A program made the translations under genes and the position numbers. The notes under the pieces were generated by a model that had not been told where the DNA came from, did not search any database, and worked only from the letters and a program-made list of their open reading frames with translations. From positions 1 through 8,472 of the forward strand of contig NZ_JAIVFR010000233.1 of NCBI RefSeq assembly GCF_020829685.1: 8,472 bases of DNA, read 5' to 3'. Of the stretch, positions 1 through 5,652 are shown one piece after another (position 1 is the first letter of the stretch; each line of letters starts with the position of its first letter). This DNA is from Nostoc sp. CHAB 5715 (GTDB taxonomy: Bacteria > Cyanobacteriota > Cyanobacteriia > Cyanobacteriales > Nostocaceae).

Positions 1-248
1 TGTTTACACAAACTGTATGTTGGGGAATTCCAGATATTCCTCTCCCCTCTTCCTTCGCGCCCTTTGCGCCTTCGCGGTTCGTTCCTCCTACCCCAACCTC
101 GAACGTATCCCATAATGCCGATATTGCCAATAATCGCGCAAAATGCGATCGTGGTCAAAACATAAATCACCAGGCACACGCCAATACTCAAAAACTCCTA
201 CATCCTTAGCATCATCACCAACCTTGATAATGTTGGGTTTCGTTCCTC
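1..248. repeat. Direct repeat copy A (left flank of the toxin-antitoxin cassette)
   Basis: This segment matches 1148-1395 without gaps at a constant offset of 1147. I count about five substitutions by eye (at 125, 128, 171, 199 and 203). It probably extends left of the window. It contains a downstream tail with the 'tttgcgccttcgcggttcg' type cyanobacterial repeat, then the reverse complement of the last ~45 codons of a NUDIX gene, then the left part of a hairpin repeat. Identity with copy B stops sharply after 'cgttcctc' at 248/1395. Confidence 0.93.
88..223 (-). pseudogene. NUDIX hydrolase 3'-end fragment, copy A
   Basis: The minus strand reads in frame to a TAG stop at 88-90 and encodes a sequence close to the C-terminus of the intact NUDIX protein at 1441-1872. 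It contains [20 protein letters not shown] followed by DYWQYRHYGIRSRLG. It has no NUDIX box and no start of its own, so it is a duplicated gene end rather than a gene. The frame upstream of the homologous part closes at a TGA just beyond 248. Compared with the intact gene, several substitutions change amino acids, as expected for a copy free of selection. The frame has not yet been interrupted, so the duplication is probably recent. Confidence 0.8.
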
Positions 249-262
249 AACCAACCTACATT
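229..262. repeat. Imperfect hairpin repeat of the 'gttgggtttcgttcctcaacc' type
   Basis: GTT at 232-234 pairs with AAC at 253-255, and GGTT at 236-239 pairs with AACC at 249-252, with G235 bulged and a 9-base loop at 240-248. AATGT (229-233) and ACATT (258-262) form an outer pair. This sequence type is a familiar dispersed intergenic repeat in Nostocales (from memory, not searched). The copy at 1376-1395 has only the left arm and loop. Confidence 0.6.
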
Positions 263-301
263 GGAGTTATTTTTTAGGCTTAACCGAAGAGTATTGCGTC
301 A

Positions 302-344
302 GGTCTACATTTTGATCGCACTCGTATAATACTGTTACGACAGA
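302..344 (+). promoter_or_regulatory. Probable autoregulated promoter/operator of the toxin-antitoxin pair
   Basis: A perfect TATAAT -10 hexamer lies at 325-330, about 30 bases before the antitoxin ATG. No good -35 hexamer is seen; the best-placed bases at 302-308 are a poor match. Three short inverted repeats surround the -10: GTAT-A-ATAC at 324-332, TCGTA-N9-TACGA at 322-326/336-340, and CTGT-N4-ACAG at 332-343. Type II antitoxins usually repress their own operon by binding palindromes over the promoter, so these are operator candidates. The -10 is seen directly; the operator role is inferred. Confidence 0.5.
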
Positions 345-360
345 CTGCAAAACATCATTT

Positions 361-669
361 ATGAATATTAAAGAACTACTGCTCCAAGAAATTGAATCAT
401 CCTCAGATGTTATACTAGCCCAAACACTAGATTTTTTGCGTTTTCTTAAGGCAAAACCAGGAACCGAGGAAATATCTCTTGACCTGTCAACGGAAAAAAA
501 TGATAATACTTCCAATCATAAAACGAAACCGGAAATACAGGAAGCAACACCAATTCTTAGAGGTTCTAAAGCAGAAGACTTGCTAAAATTTGCCGGAACC
601 TGGCAAGGGGATGATTTTGAGGAGTGCTTGCAGCTTGTTTACGAAACCCGTTCTCCGGCTGAATTTTAG
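361..669 (+). CDS. Type II antitoxin (VapB-like, DUF2281-type N-terminus)
   Basis: A 102-residue acidic protein sits directly upstream of a PIN-domain toxin gene. The N-terminal ~32 residues (MNIKELLLQEIESSSDVILA, then QTLDFLRFLKAK) follow the helical pattern of small cyanobacterial antitoxins of the DUF2281 kind: lysine-glutamate-leucine, a conserved leucine stretch, then DFLRFLK. A low-complexity polar linker spans roughly residues 36-65. The C-terminal tail (GTWQGDDFEECLQLVYETRS) is the conserved segment of antitoxins paired with this VapC subtype and is expected to wrap around the toxin and block its active site. No clear Shine-Dalgarno sequence precedes the ATG, but no other start fits the family. 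Its stop overlaps or abuts the toxin start, indicating translational coupling. The role as antitoxin rests on family pattern and gene order; the exact antitoxin family is less certain. Confidence 0.85.
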   Translation: MNIKELLLQEIESSSDVILAQTLDFLRFLKAKPGTEEISLDLSTEKNDNTSNHKTKPEIQEATPILRGSKAEDLLKFAGTWQGDDFEECLQLVYETRSPAEF

Positions 670-671
670 TG

Positions 672-1115
672 ATGTACCTTTTAGATACCAACCATTGTAG
701 CCGGATCATTTTTGGAGAAACAAACATCATTCGTCGGTTACAAGAACACATTGGTTTAGGGGTTGCAACTAGCGTTATTGTGCAAGGTGAACTCCTTTAC
801 ATGGTGCAAAAGTCTTCTCAACAAGAAGCAAATCTTCGCTTTGTTAGAACTTTTCTGCAAACCATTGATCTTTATCCCATTAGTGGAGGAGTTGCAGATG
901 TTTACGGTAGCCTCAAAGGAGAAATTGTCGAACATTTTGGCCCCAAAGATAAAGCAAAGCGTAGAAAGTTTACAGTTCAAGATTTGGGTTTTAGCGATAA
1001 CGACTTGTGGATAGCATCAACTGCTCTGCACTATAACCTCACCGTCGTCTCAGGGGACAGTGATTTTCAAAGGATACAACAAGTACAAGCCTTAGCCTTA
1101 GAATCTTGGCTTTGA
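672..1115 (+). CDS. vapC: VapC-family PIN-domain ribonuclease toxin
   Basis: This is a Mg2+-dependent endoribonuclease toxin expected to cleave tRNA or other RNA when freed from its antitoxin. The PIN acidic residues are all present: D5 in LLDTNHCS, E40 in VQGEL, D111 in SDNDLWIAS, and D129/D131 in VVSGDSDF. The length of 147 residues is slightly long for VapC because of a lysine/arginine-rich insert near residues 84-107 (EHFGPKDKAKRRKF); that insert is common in cyanobacterial members. The antitoxin stop and toxin start lie in TAGTGATG. An in-frame GTG at 669 overlaps the stop by one base and adds one methionine, but ATG at 672 gives the family-typical MYLLDTN start, so I chose it. The active site looks intact, so the toxin is probably functional. 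It lies inside a cassette bounded by long direct repeats. Confidence 0.92.
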   Translation: MYLLDTNHCSRIIFGETNIIRRLQEHIGLGVATSVIVQGELLYMVQKSSQQEANLRFVRTFLQTIDLYPISGGVADVYGSLKGEIVEHFGPKDKAKRRKFTVQDLGFSDNDLWIASTALHYNLTVVSGDSDFQRIQQVQALALESWL

Positions 1116-1147
1116 TATCCTCCCAACACCAACCGATTCCTACATAA

Positions 1148-1395
1148 TGTTTACACAAACTGTATGTTGGGGAATTCCAGATATTCCTCTCCCCTCTTCC
1201 TTCGCGCCCTTTGCGCCTTCGCGGTTCGTTCCTCCTACCCCAACCTCGAACGTATCCCATAATGCCGATATCGCAAATAATCGCGCAAAATGCGATCGTG
1301 GTCAAAACATAAATCACTAGGCACACGCCAATACTCAAAAACTCCCACACCCTTAGCATCATCACCAACCTTGATAATGTTGGGTTTCGTTCCTC
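1148..1395. repeat. Direct repeat copy B (right flank of the toxin-antitoxin cassette)
   Basis: This is the partner of 1-248, about 98% identical with no gaps. It starts 32 bases after the toxin stop. Its right end is cut inside the hairpin repeat: 'gttgggtttcgttcctc' is followed directly by the next tandem unit (from 1392) instead of the hairpin's right arm. CCTC at 1392-1395 belongs to both sequences, so the junction has 4 bases of microhomology. Confidence 0.93.
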
Positions 1396-1576
1396 TCCCC
1401 TCTTCCTTGGCGTCCTTGGCGTCTTGGCGGTTCGTCCCTCTTACCCCAACCTCGGACGTATCCCATAATGCCGATATCGCCAATAATCGCGCAAAATGCG
1501 ATCGTGGTCAAAACATAAATTACCAGGCACACGCCAAGACTCAAAAACTGCTACACCCTTAGCATCATCCCCAGCC
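1186..1576. repeat. Tandem duplication, 206-bp period (1186-1370 and 1392-1576)
   Basis: Positions 1186-1370 align without gaps to 1392-1576 at a constant offset of 206. I count about 16 mismatches in 185 bases (~91% identity). Most mismatches cluster in the non-coding 'gcgccctttgcgcc / gcgtccttggcgtc' tail. The right copy is the genuine 3' end of the NUDIX gene, and the left copy lies inside direct repeat B. Where A and B differ, one of them usually agrees with this right copy, so A and B share a more recent ancestor with each other than with it. Confidence 0.9.
1235..1370 (-). pseudogene. NUDIX hydrolase 3'-end fragment, copy B
   Basis: On the minus strand this encodes the NUDIX C-terminal stretch again ([20 protein letters not shown], then [15 protein letters not shown]), ending at TAG 1235-1237. 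The catalytic NUDIX box is absent. An open frame continues upstream into copy C out of frame with the real gene, producing an 82-codon chance ORF that starts within the genuine NUDIX 3' end. That ORF has no family-like N-terminus and should not be treated as a gene. Changes relative to copy A and the intact gene (W to L, G to S) suggest neutral drift. Confidence 0.8.
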
Positions 1577-1872
1577 ACAGGTTCACCAGTCGCTGTCGCC
1601 AAAAACACAATGCTAATGGTATGCTGACGCGGATCGCGATCGGGATCAGAATACACCAGTAATTGTTCAACTAACTCCACCTGCAAACCCGTTTCTTCCT
1701 CAGCTTCCCGCCGCGCAGCCACTTCCACCGCTTCTCCATAATCCACAAAACCACCCGGAATAGCCCAACCTAAAGGTATATTATGTCTTTCAATTAACAC
1801 TATTGGCCGATGAGGTCGATCTATTAGTTCAATGATGATATCAACTGTCGGTGCAGGATTTCGGTAAGTCAT
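1441..1872 (-). CDS. NUDIX hydrolase (ADP-ribose pyrophosphatase / MutT-like)
   Basis: This 143-residue protein hydrolyses a nucleoside diphosphate linked to another moiety; the substrate cannot be fixed from sequence. The NUDIX box is complete: G41, E47, R55-E56, E59-E60 and G62 in the order G-x5-E-x7-REUxEExGU, with [10 protein letters not shown] before it and REAEEETGL at its end. The metal-binding glutamates are therefore present. The length and the C-terminal FDHDRIL segment suit the small ADP-ribose pyrophosphatase-like NUDIX proteins of cyanobacteria. The ATG at 1872 gives [16 protein letters not shown], a standard first strand. Upstream, on the minus strand, are heptamer repeats; no clear Shine-Dalgarno is visible. 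The last ~45 codons exist in two further copies at 1235-1370 and 88-223, so gene conversion of this end is possible. It is divergent from malQ. Confidence 0.93.
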   Translation of the reverse strand: MTYRNPAPTVDIIIELIDRPHRPIVLIERHNIPLGWAIPGGFVDYGEAVEVAARREAEEETGLQVELVEQLLVYSDPDRDPRQHTISIVFLATATGEPVAGDDAKGVAVFESWRVPGNLCFDHDRILRDYWRYRHYGIRPRLG

Positions 1873-1873
1873 A

Positions 1874-1942
1874 GTTATTAGTCATTAGTCATTGGTGATT
1901 GGTCATTGGTCATTGGTCATTAGTCATTGGTGATTGGTCATT
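1874..1942. repeat. Heptamer short tandem repeat, TTAGTCA / TTGGTCA type
   Basis: About ten consecutive 7-base units vary between tagtcat, tggtcat and tggtgat, beginning immediately after the NUDIX start codon region. Heptameric short tandemly repeated repetitive sequences are a known feature of heterocystous cyanobacterial genomes. The array occupies the NUDIX 5' leader, so changes in copy number would alter leader length. Confidence 0.9.
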
Positions 1943-1943
1943 T

Positions 1944-1977
1944 GCAAAGGACAAAGGACAAAGGACAAAGGACAAAT
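1944..1977. repeat. Heptamer short tandem repeat, ACAAAGG type
   Basis: Four to five units of acaaagg follow directly on the preceding heptamer array but have an unrelated unit. Both arrays lie in the 203-bp divergent gap between the NUDIX gene and malQ. Confidence 0.9.
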
Positions 1978-2015
1978 AGTTGATTTACCCTGCAAATACT
2001 GTTCCGTGATAAATT

Positions 2016-2031
2016 CGATGCGATCGCATCG
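2016..2031. repeat. 16-bp perfect palindrome with a HIP1 core
   Basis: CGATGCGATCGCATCG is a perfect palindrome centred on GCGATCGC, 45 bases before the malQ ATG. HIP1 octamers are very abundant in many cyanobacterial genomes. The extended symmetry is longer than usual and its place before malQ leaves a binding-site role open, though nothing else supports one. Confidence 0.75.
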
Positions 2032-2075
2032 CGTATCCATCAGATAATTGCTCTTTCTCATAATTCAGATTAAAT

Positions 2076-3584
2076 ATGCCTTTTCCTAGATCCAGTGGCA
2101 TTTTGCTGCATCCTACCTCCTTTCCCAGTCGATTTGGCATTGGGGATTTAGGCTTAGAAGCCTATCGCTTCATTGATTTTCTTAAAGAAAGCTATCAACA
2201 ATATTGGCAAGTTTTACCCTTGGGCCCCACTGCATACGGCAATTCCCCGTATATGTGCTACTCGGCAATGGCGGGAAATCCCCTGCTGATTAGCCCAGAA
2301 AAACTGCGAGATGAGGGTTTGCTAACTGAAGAAGACTTTGCTAATTTACCAGGATTTCCAGAAGAAAAGGTAGATTTCGAGCAGGTTGTGCCGATTAAGA
2401 TTGGGCTACTCAAAAAAGCCTGTGAACATTTTAGAACCAATCCTACACCTATCCAGCAGAAAGAGTTTGAAGGTTTTTGCGATAGCAAAGCCTATTGGCT
2501 AGATAATTACGCCTTATTTATGGCGCTGAAAGATGACAACGAGAATGCAAACTGGCACGCATGGAAGTCAGAACTTGTCAAGCGTGATCCACAAGCAATG
2601 GAGCAAGTACAGGATCGGCTTAATGGAGAGATTTTTTATTACAAGTTTGTCCAATTTGAGTTTTTCCGCCAGTGGTCAGACCTGAAAAGCTACGCCAACA
2701 TGCGCGGTATTGACATTATCGGCGATATCCCCATCTACGTAGCTCATGATAGTGCCGACGTGTGGGCGCATCCCGATATCTTTTGCTTAGACGAAGAGAC
2801 TGGAGTTGCTGCCCAAATGGCAGGAGTCCCACCAGATTACTTTAGCGCCACCGGTCAATTGTGGGGCAACCCAGTTTATAACTGGGAAGAATTGCAAAAA
2901 CAAGACTTTAAATGGTGGGTACAGCGCTTTGAGGCAATGCTGGATTATGTCGATATAATTCGTATTGACCACTTCCGGGGCTTCGAGGCATATTGGTCAG
3001 TACCCAAAGGCGAAGAAACTGCCATGAATGGCAAATGGGTGGAAGCACCTGGAGACGCTTTTTTTGAAGTGATTAGAGAGAAGTTGGGCAAGCTACCCGT
3101 CTTAGCGGAAGATTTGGGAGTAATTACACCAGAGGTAGAAGCGCTGCGAGACAAGTATGAATTTCCTGGGATGAAGGTTTTACAGTTTGCCTTTGGTTCT
3201 GATCCCGGTAATCCATTTTTACCATTCAATTACCCGCGAAATGCTGTAGTTTATACCGGGACTCACGATAATGACACAACTGTAGGCTGGTTTAATTCAG
3301 CTAACGAAAACGAAAAGCAAAACCTGTTGCTTTATTTGGGTTCTATCAGCCCTGAGGGCATCCACTGGGATTTAATTCGCCTAGCTTTGAGTTCCATAGC
3401 CAATCAAGCGATTATTCCCTTGCAAGATGTTTTGGGATTAGGAAACGAAGCGCGGATGAATTTTCCCAGTGTTGCTGAGGGTAACTGGGAGTGGCGCTAT
3501 CAAGCAGCAGCTTTGACACAAGAATTAGGCGATCGCTTGAAAGTTCTTACCAGACTCAATGGACGCGCCCCGGAAGCCCAGTAA
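2076..3584 (+). CDS. malQ: 4-alpha-glucanotransferase (disproportionating enzyme, GH77)
   Basis: The enzyme transfers alpha-1,4-glucan segments between maltooligosaccharides in the cytoplasm and works in glycogen turnover and maltose/maltodextrin use. The 502 residues match the usual ~500 of bacterial amylomaltases. The N-terminus has RSSGILLHPTSFPSRFGIGD and QVLPLGPTAYGNSPY, the substrate-proximal motifs of GH77. The catalytic triad is visible: nucleophile D298 in RIDHFRG, acid/base E345 in LAEDLG, and transition-state aspartate D398 in YTGTHDND. GDIPIYVAHDSADVW (about 216-230) and the GVPPDYFSATGQLWGNP loop (about 250-266) are also family hallmarks. The ATG at 2076 gives the expected N-terminus; no strong Shine-Dalgarno is seen. 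The gene stands alone on the plus strand and ends directly before an 18-bp repeat array. Confidence 0.98.
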   Translation: MPFPRSSGILLHPTSFPSRFGIGDLGLEAYRFIDFLKESYQQYWQVLPLGPTAYGNSPYMCYSAMAGNPLLISPEKLRDEGLLTEEDFANLPGFPEEKVDFEQVVPIKIGLLKKACEHFRTNPTPIQQKEFEGFCDSKAYWLDNYALFMALKDDNENANWHAWKSELVKRDPQAMEQVQDRLNGEIFYYKFVQFEFFRQWSDLKSYANMRGIDIIGDIPIYVAHDSADVWAHPDIFCLDEETGVAAQMAGVPPDYFSATGQLWGNPVYNWEELQKQDFKWWVQRFEAMLDYVDIIRIDHFRGFEAYWSVPKGEETAMNGKWVEAPGDAFFEVIREKLGKLPVLAEDLGVITPEVEALRDKYEFPGMKVLQFAFGSDPGNPFLPFNYPRNAVVYTGTHDNDTTVGWFNSANENEKQNLLLYLGSISPEGIHWDLIRLALSSIANQAIIPLQDVLGLGNEARMNFPSVAEGNWEWRYQAAALTQELGDRLKVLTRLNGRAPEAQ

Positions 3585-3587
3585 GGC

Positions 3588-3831
3588 AAGGGGGCAGGGG
3601 GAGATGAGGGAGCAGGGGGAGATGAGGGAGCAGGGGGAGATGAGGGAGCAGGGGGAGATGAGGGAGCAGGGGGAGATGGGGGAGCAGGGGGAGATGGGGG
3701 AGTAAGGGGAGATGGGGGAGTAAGGGGAGATGAGGGAGTAAGGGGAGATGAGGGAGTAAGGGGAGATGGGGGAGTAAGGGGAGATGGGGGAGCAGGGGGA
3801 GATGAGGGAGTAAGGGGAGATGGGGGAGTAA
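3588..3831. repeat. 18-bp purine-rich tandem array, about 13.5 units
   Basis: Units of consensus GAGATGRGGGAGYARGGG start every 18 bases from 3601 to 3817 without a single indel, preceded by a partial unit at 3588-3600. Only two places vary: A/G at position 7 and CAG/TAA at 13-15. Units 1-4 are identical; units 6-10 and 12 carry the TAA form; unit 11 reverts to the CAG form. This pattern indicates expansion by slippage or unequal exchange. It fills the 3' side of malQ. Confidence 0.97.
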
Positions 3832-3834
3832 ATG

Positions 3835-3915
3835 CCTCCTTGTCTCCTTGTCCTCCTTATCCTCCTCATCCTCCTCATCTCCCTCATCTCCCTCATCCTC
3901 CTCATCCCCCTCATC
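3835..3915. repeat. 9-bp pyrimidine-rich tandem array, nine units
   Basis: Nine in-phase 9-mers run from 3835 to 3915: two cttgt-type units, one cttatc unit, then ctcctcatc, tccctcatc and cccctcatc variants. They end at the base before the RodZ-like stop codon. The reverse complement of the unit (gatgaggag) resembles half of the 18-bp unit, so the two arrays face each other. TCCCTCATCTCCC at 3880-3892 is exactly complementary to GGGAGATGAGGGA at 3599-3611 and to other 18-mer units. Confidence 0.93.
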
Positions 3916-4731
3916 TCAAAACTTAGGTTTTGCAGCAATTCTAACTTCTTCCTCTTTACCCGGTTCTCCCATTTCTTTGGCTTTTTCTTGGTTGATGCTC
4001 ATTAACACGCCACCAGCATTATCAGTTTTCACTGTGAGTTGCTCTTGAGCTTTCCAAATCCGGTGAGTTCCCTCTGGGAGAGTACCCTCAAACTCGATTT
4101 TGCCATCGGCTATTACGCGAATCCAAGATGACGCTTTCAAAGTGACACCAATCTGTACAGCCTTTCCCTGTTGGACGGCGCTAAGGGTATCGTTAACTGA
4201 TTGAACCTCCACTGACTCTTTTATTTGGGCTATTTCTGGTTTAACAATGGACTTTTGTTTTGGGGATGGCTGATTTTGACTATTACTTGCTTGTAGTACC
4301 GCGTTATTTAATAACTGAGATAAGCCATTTACAGAGCATACAATTAGCAATATGTAAAGAAAGTAAAGATGAATCGGACGTAGTTGATTAAGGGGTGAAT
4401 TATTCCCCATACCTTGAGGGTTCACTTGTGCAGAACTGATCGGAAAAGTGCCAGAAAATTCTACTCCATTCAAGCCTAGTGCATCGGCAAATTGCCTGAT
4501 TAAACCCTGTATATAAACTGGTTCTGGCAGATCGTTTAAATTGCCTTCTTCGATCGCCTGCAATAATCGCTGGGGAATCCTAGTTAATGCAACCATTTGC
4601 TCTAGAGATAATCCCTGTTCTTGACGCAATGCCCAAAGTTGAGCGCCCATTTTTGCCAACTTTTCGGCTCGTTCTTGCTCTAATGAGATTGATGGCTGCT
4701 TATTATTATTCTTCTTTCTTAGCCATTTCAT
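3916..4731 (-). CDS. RodZ-like protein: N-terminal helix-turn-helix, one membrane segment, C-terminal DUF4115
   Basis: The layout of this 271-residue protein is that of RodZ, the membrane protein that links MreB to the cell-wall elongation machinery. A Cro/C1-like helix-turn-helix occupies about residues 24-93 (LRQEQGLSLEQMVALTRIPQ; LPEPVYIQGLIRQFADALGL). A hydrophobic segment at about 121-141 (HLYFLYILLIVCSVNGLSQLL is its core) predicts one transmembrane helix. A Gln/Ser/Pro-rich linker follows at 145-180, then a DUF4115-type beta domain at about 190-250 with LKASSWIRVIADGKIEFEGT. The HTH in this family binds MreB rather than DNA, so 'transcriptional regulator' would mislead. A purine-rich AAGGAG lies 11 bases before the ATG (complement at 4743-4749), supporting this start. 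It lies 29 bases downstream of the pseudouridine synthase gene and is probably co-transcribed with it. Confidence 0.88.
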   Translation of the reverse strand: MKWLRKKNNNKQPSISLEQERAEKLAKMGAQLWALRQEQGLSLEQMVALTRIPQRLLQAIEEGNLNDLPEPVYIQGLIRQFADALGLNGVEFSGTFPISSAQVNPQGMGNNSPLNQLRPIHLYFLYILLIVCSVNGLSQLLNNAVLQASNSQNQPSPKQKSIVKPEIAQIKESVEVQSVNDTLSAVQQGKAVQIGVTLKASSWIRVIADGKIEFEGTLPEGTHRIWKAQEQLTVKTDNAGGVLMSINQEKAKEMGEPGKEEEVRIAAKPKF

Positions 4732-4760
4732 GACTACTGATACTCCTTAACTCCACAGAA

Positions 4761-5519
4761 TCAATAATTAGGTTGCGTTATCTGATCTTGCAAAAAGTGA
4801 ATTTCATGATCTTTGAGGGAACGATATTTACCCTCTGACAAAAAAGGTTCTTTTGGAGTTTGTAATTGAATTGGGCCGATAGCAGTCCGATGCAGCTTGA
4901 TTACTGGGTATCCTAACTGTTGAGCTATCCGGCGAATTTGGCGATTTCTTCCCTCCTGCAAGACTATTTCTAAAAAGCTTTGCTCTGCACGATGTTCTAT
5001 TAGCTGTACCTTAGCTGGTCTGGTTTTTCTACCCTCCAACATCACACCTTGACGCCACATTTTCAGTACTGTTTCTGAAGGATGTCCTTCTACCAAAACA
5101 CGATATGTCTTGGAAATACTGTGGCGGGGATGGGTTAGTCCAAATGTCAGATTTCCGTCATTGGTCAGGATTAATGCTCCTGTAGAATCTGCATCTAAAC
5201 GCCCAACTGGGTGAATACCTGTACCCTCCCGTAATTCTTTCGATAGTAGATCCAGGACTGTTGGTCTGCGGTGAGGGTCGTAGCAAGTCGAAACCACACC
5301 TGCTGGTTTGTGCAGCAATAAATATATTAAAGCCGGACGCTGCTTTTTAGATATAGGCTTATCATCAATTGCGATCGCATCTTTTTCGGGATCAACTTTT
5401 TGACCTAAATGTGCTAATACCCCATTGATCCGCACCCGTGAGTGCCTAATCATTTCTTCGGCTTCACGACGTGAGGCGATACCCCATTGAGCGAGAATTT
5501 TTTGTAACCGTTCCTCCAT
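4761..5519 (-). CDS. rRNA pseudouridine synthase, RsuA/RluB/RluE/RluF family
   Basis: The enzyme isomerises a specific uridine of ribosomal RNA to pseudouridine. An N-terminal S4 RNA-binding domain covers about residues 2-45 (RLQKILAQWGIASRREAEEM is its core). The catalytic motif GRLDADSTGALILTNDG has the nucleophilic aspartate at D109, and the family's EGRNRQIRR motif lies at about 190-198. The 252-residue length suits the RluB/RsuA clade; the exact 16S or 23S target cannot be read from sequence. The reading frame is open to a TTG at 5546, which would add nine residues. The ATG at 5519 gives the canonical start (MEERLQKILAQ), so I prefer it. It begins a probable two-gene unit with the RodZ-like gene and is divergent from the DUF2993 gene across a 133-bp AT-rich gap. 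Confidence 0.95.
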   Translation of the reverse strand: MEERLQKILAQWGIASRREAEEMIRHSRVRINGVLAHLGQKVDPEKDAIAIDDKPISKKQRPALIYLLLHKPAGVVSTCYDPHRRPTVLDLLSKELREGTGIHPVGRLDADSTGALILTNDGNLTFGLTHPRHSISKTYRVLVEGHPSETVLKMWRQGVMLEGRKTRPAKVQLIEHRAEQSFLEIVLQEGRNRQIRRIAQQLGYPVIKLHRTAIGPIQLQTPKEPFLSEGKYRSLKDHEIHFLQDQITQPNY

Positions 5520-5652
5520 GTGGAATTGCTTATTTACTGTTAACAATTAAATAATATTTGCATTTTGTAGTGAGTAGGCATAAATGTTACATTTAAGACT
5601 TATTTAATTTCTGTTCGGTTGTTAAGCAAATATTCATAAACAGATTCGTTAG

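Larger units (their letters stand above)
3588..3915. terminator. Possible bidirectional transcription stop between convergent malQ and the RodZ-like gene
   Basis: RNA read through this gap from either side would contain a purine-rich and a complementary pyrimidine-rich array able to pair into a very long hairpin. No U-tract follows on either strand, so it is not a canonical intrinsic terminator. The gap otherwise holds no gene or other recognisable site. The role is inferred only from position and complementarity. Confidence 0.3.

Noticed and set aside
1..1395. Insertion sequence or integron carrying the toxin-antitoxin pair
   Set aside because: No transposase, integrase, terminal inverted repeats or target-site duplication are visible. 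The flanks are direct repeats of a host gene end.
1039..1562. Several overlapping ORFs of 60-109 codons on both strands
   Set aside because: They arise from the repeated NUDIX ends and the repeat-rich tail read in other frames. Their translations (RQDAKDAKEE-like stretches) are typical of translated cyanobacterial intergenic repeats.
3588..3915. CRISPR array
   Set aside because: Units of 18 and 9 bp are strictly contiguous with no unique spacers. There are no cas genes nearby. The heptamer arrays fail for the same reason.
3525..3938. 137-codon minus-strand ORF with SPYSLI-type hexapeptide repeats
   Set aside because: It is the translation of the 18-bp and 9-bp arrays (both multiples of three) with ends overlapping malQ and the RodZ-like gene. 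It has no independent start signal and no family-like part.
3916..4731. DNA-binding transcriptional regulator
   Set aside because: The HTH is followed by a membrane helix and a DUF4115-type domain, the RodZ arrangement, in which the HTH contacts MreB.
4761..5546. TTG start at 5546 for the pseudouridine synthase
   Set aside because: The ATG at 5519 begins exactly at the conserved S4-domain N-terminus; the nine extra residues have no support.
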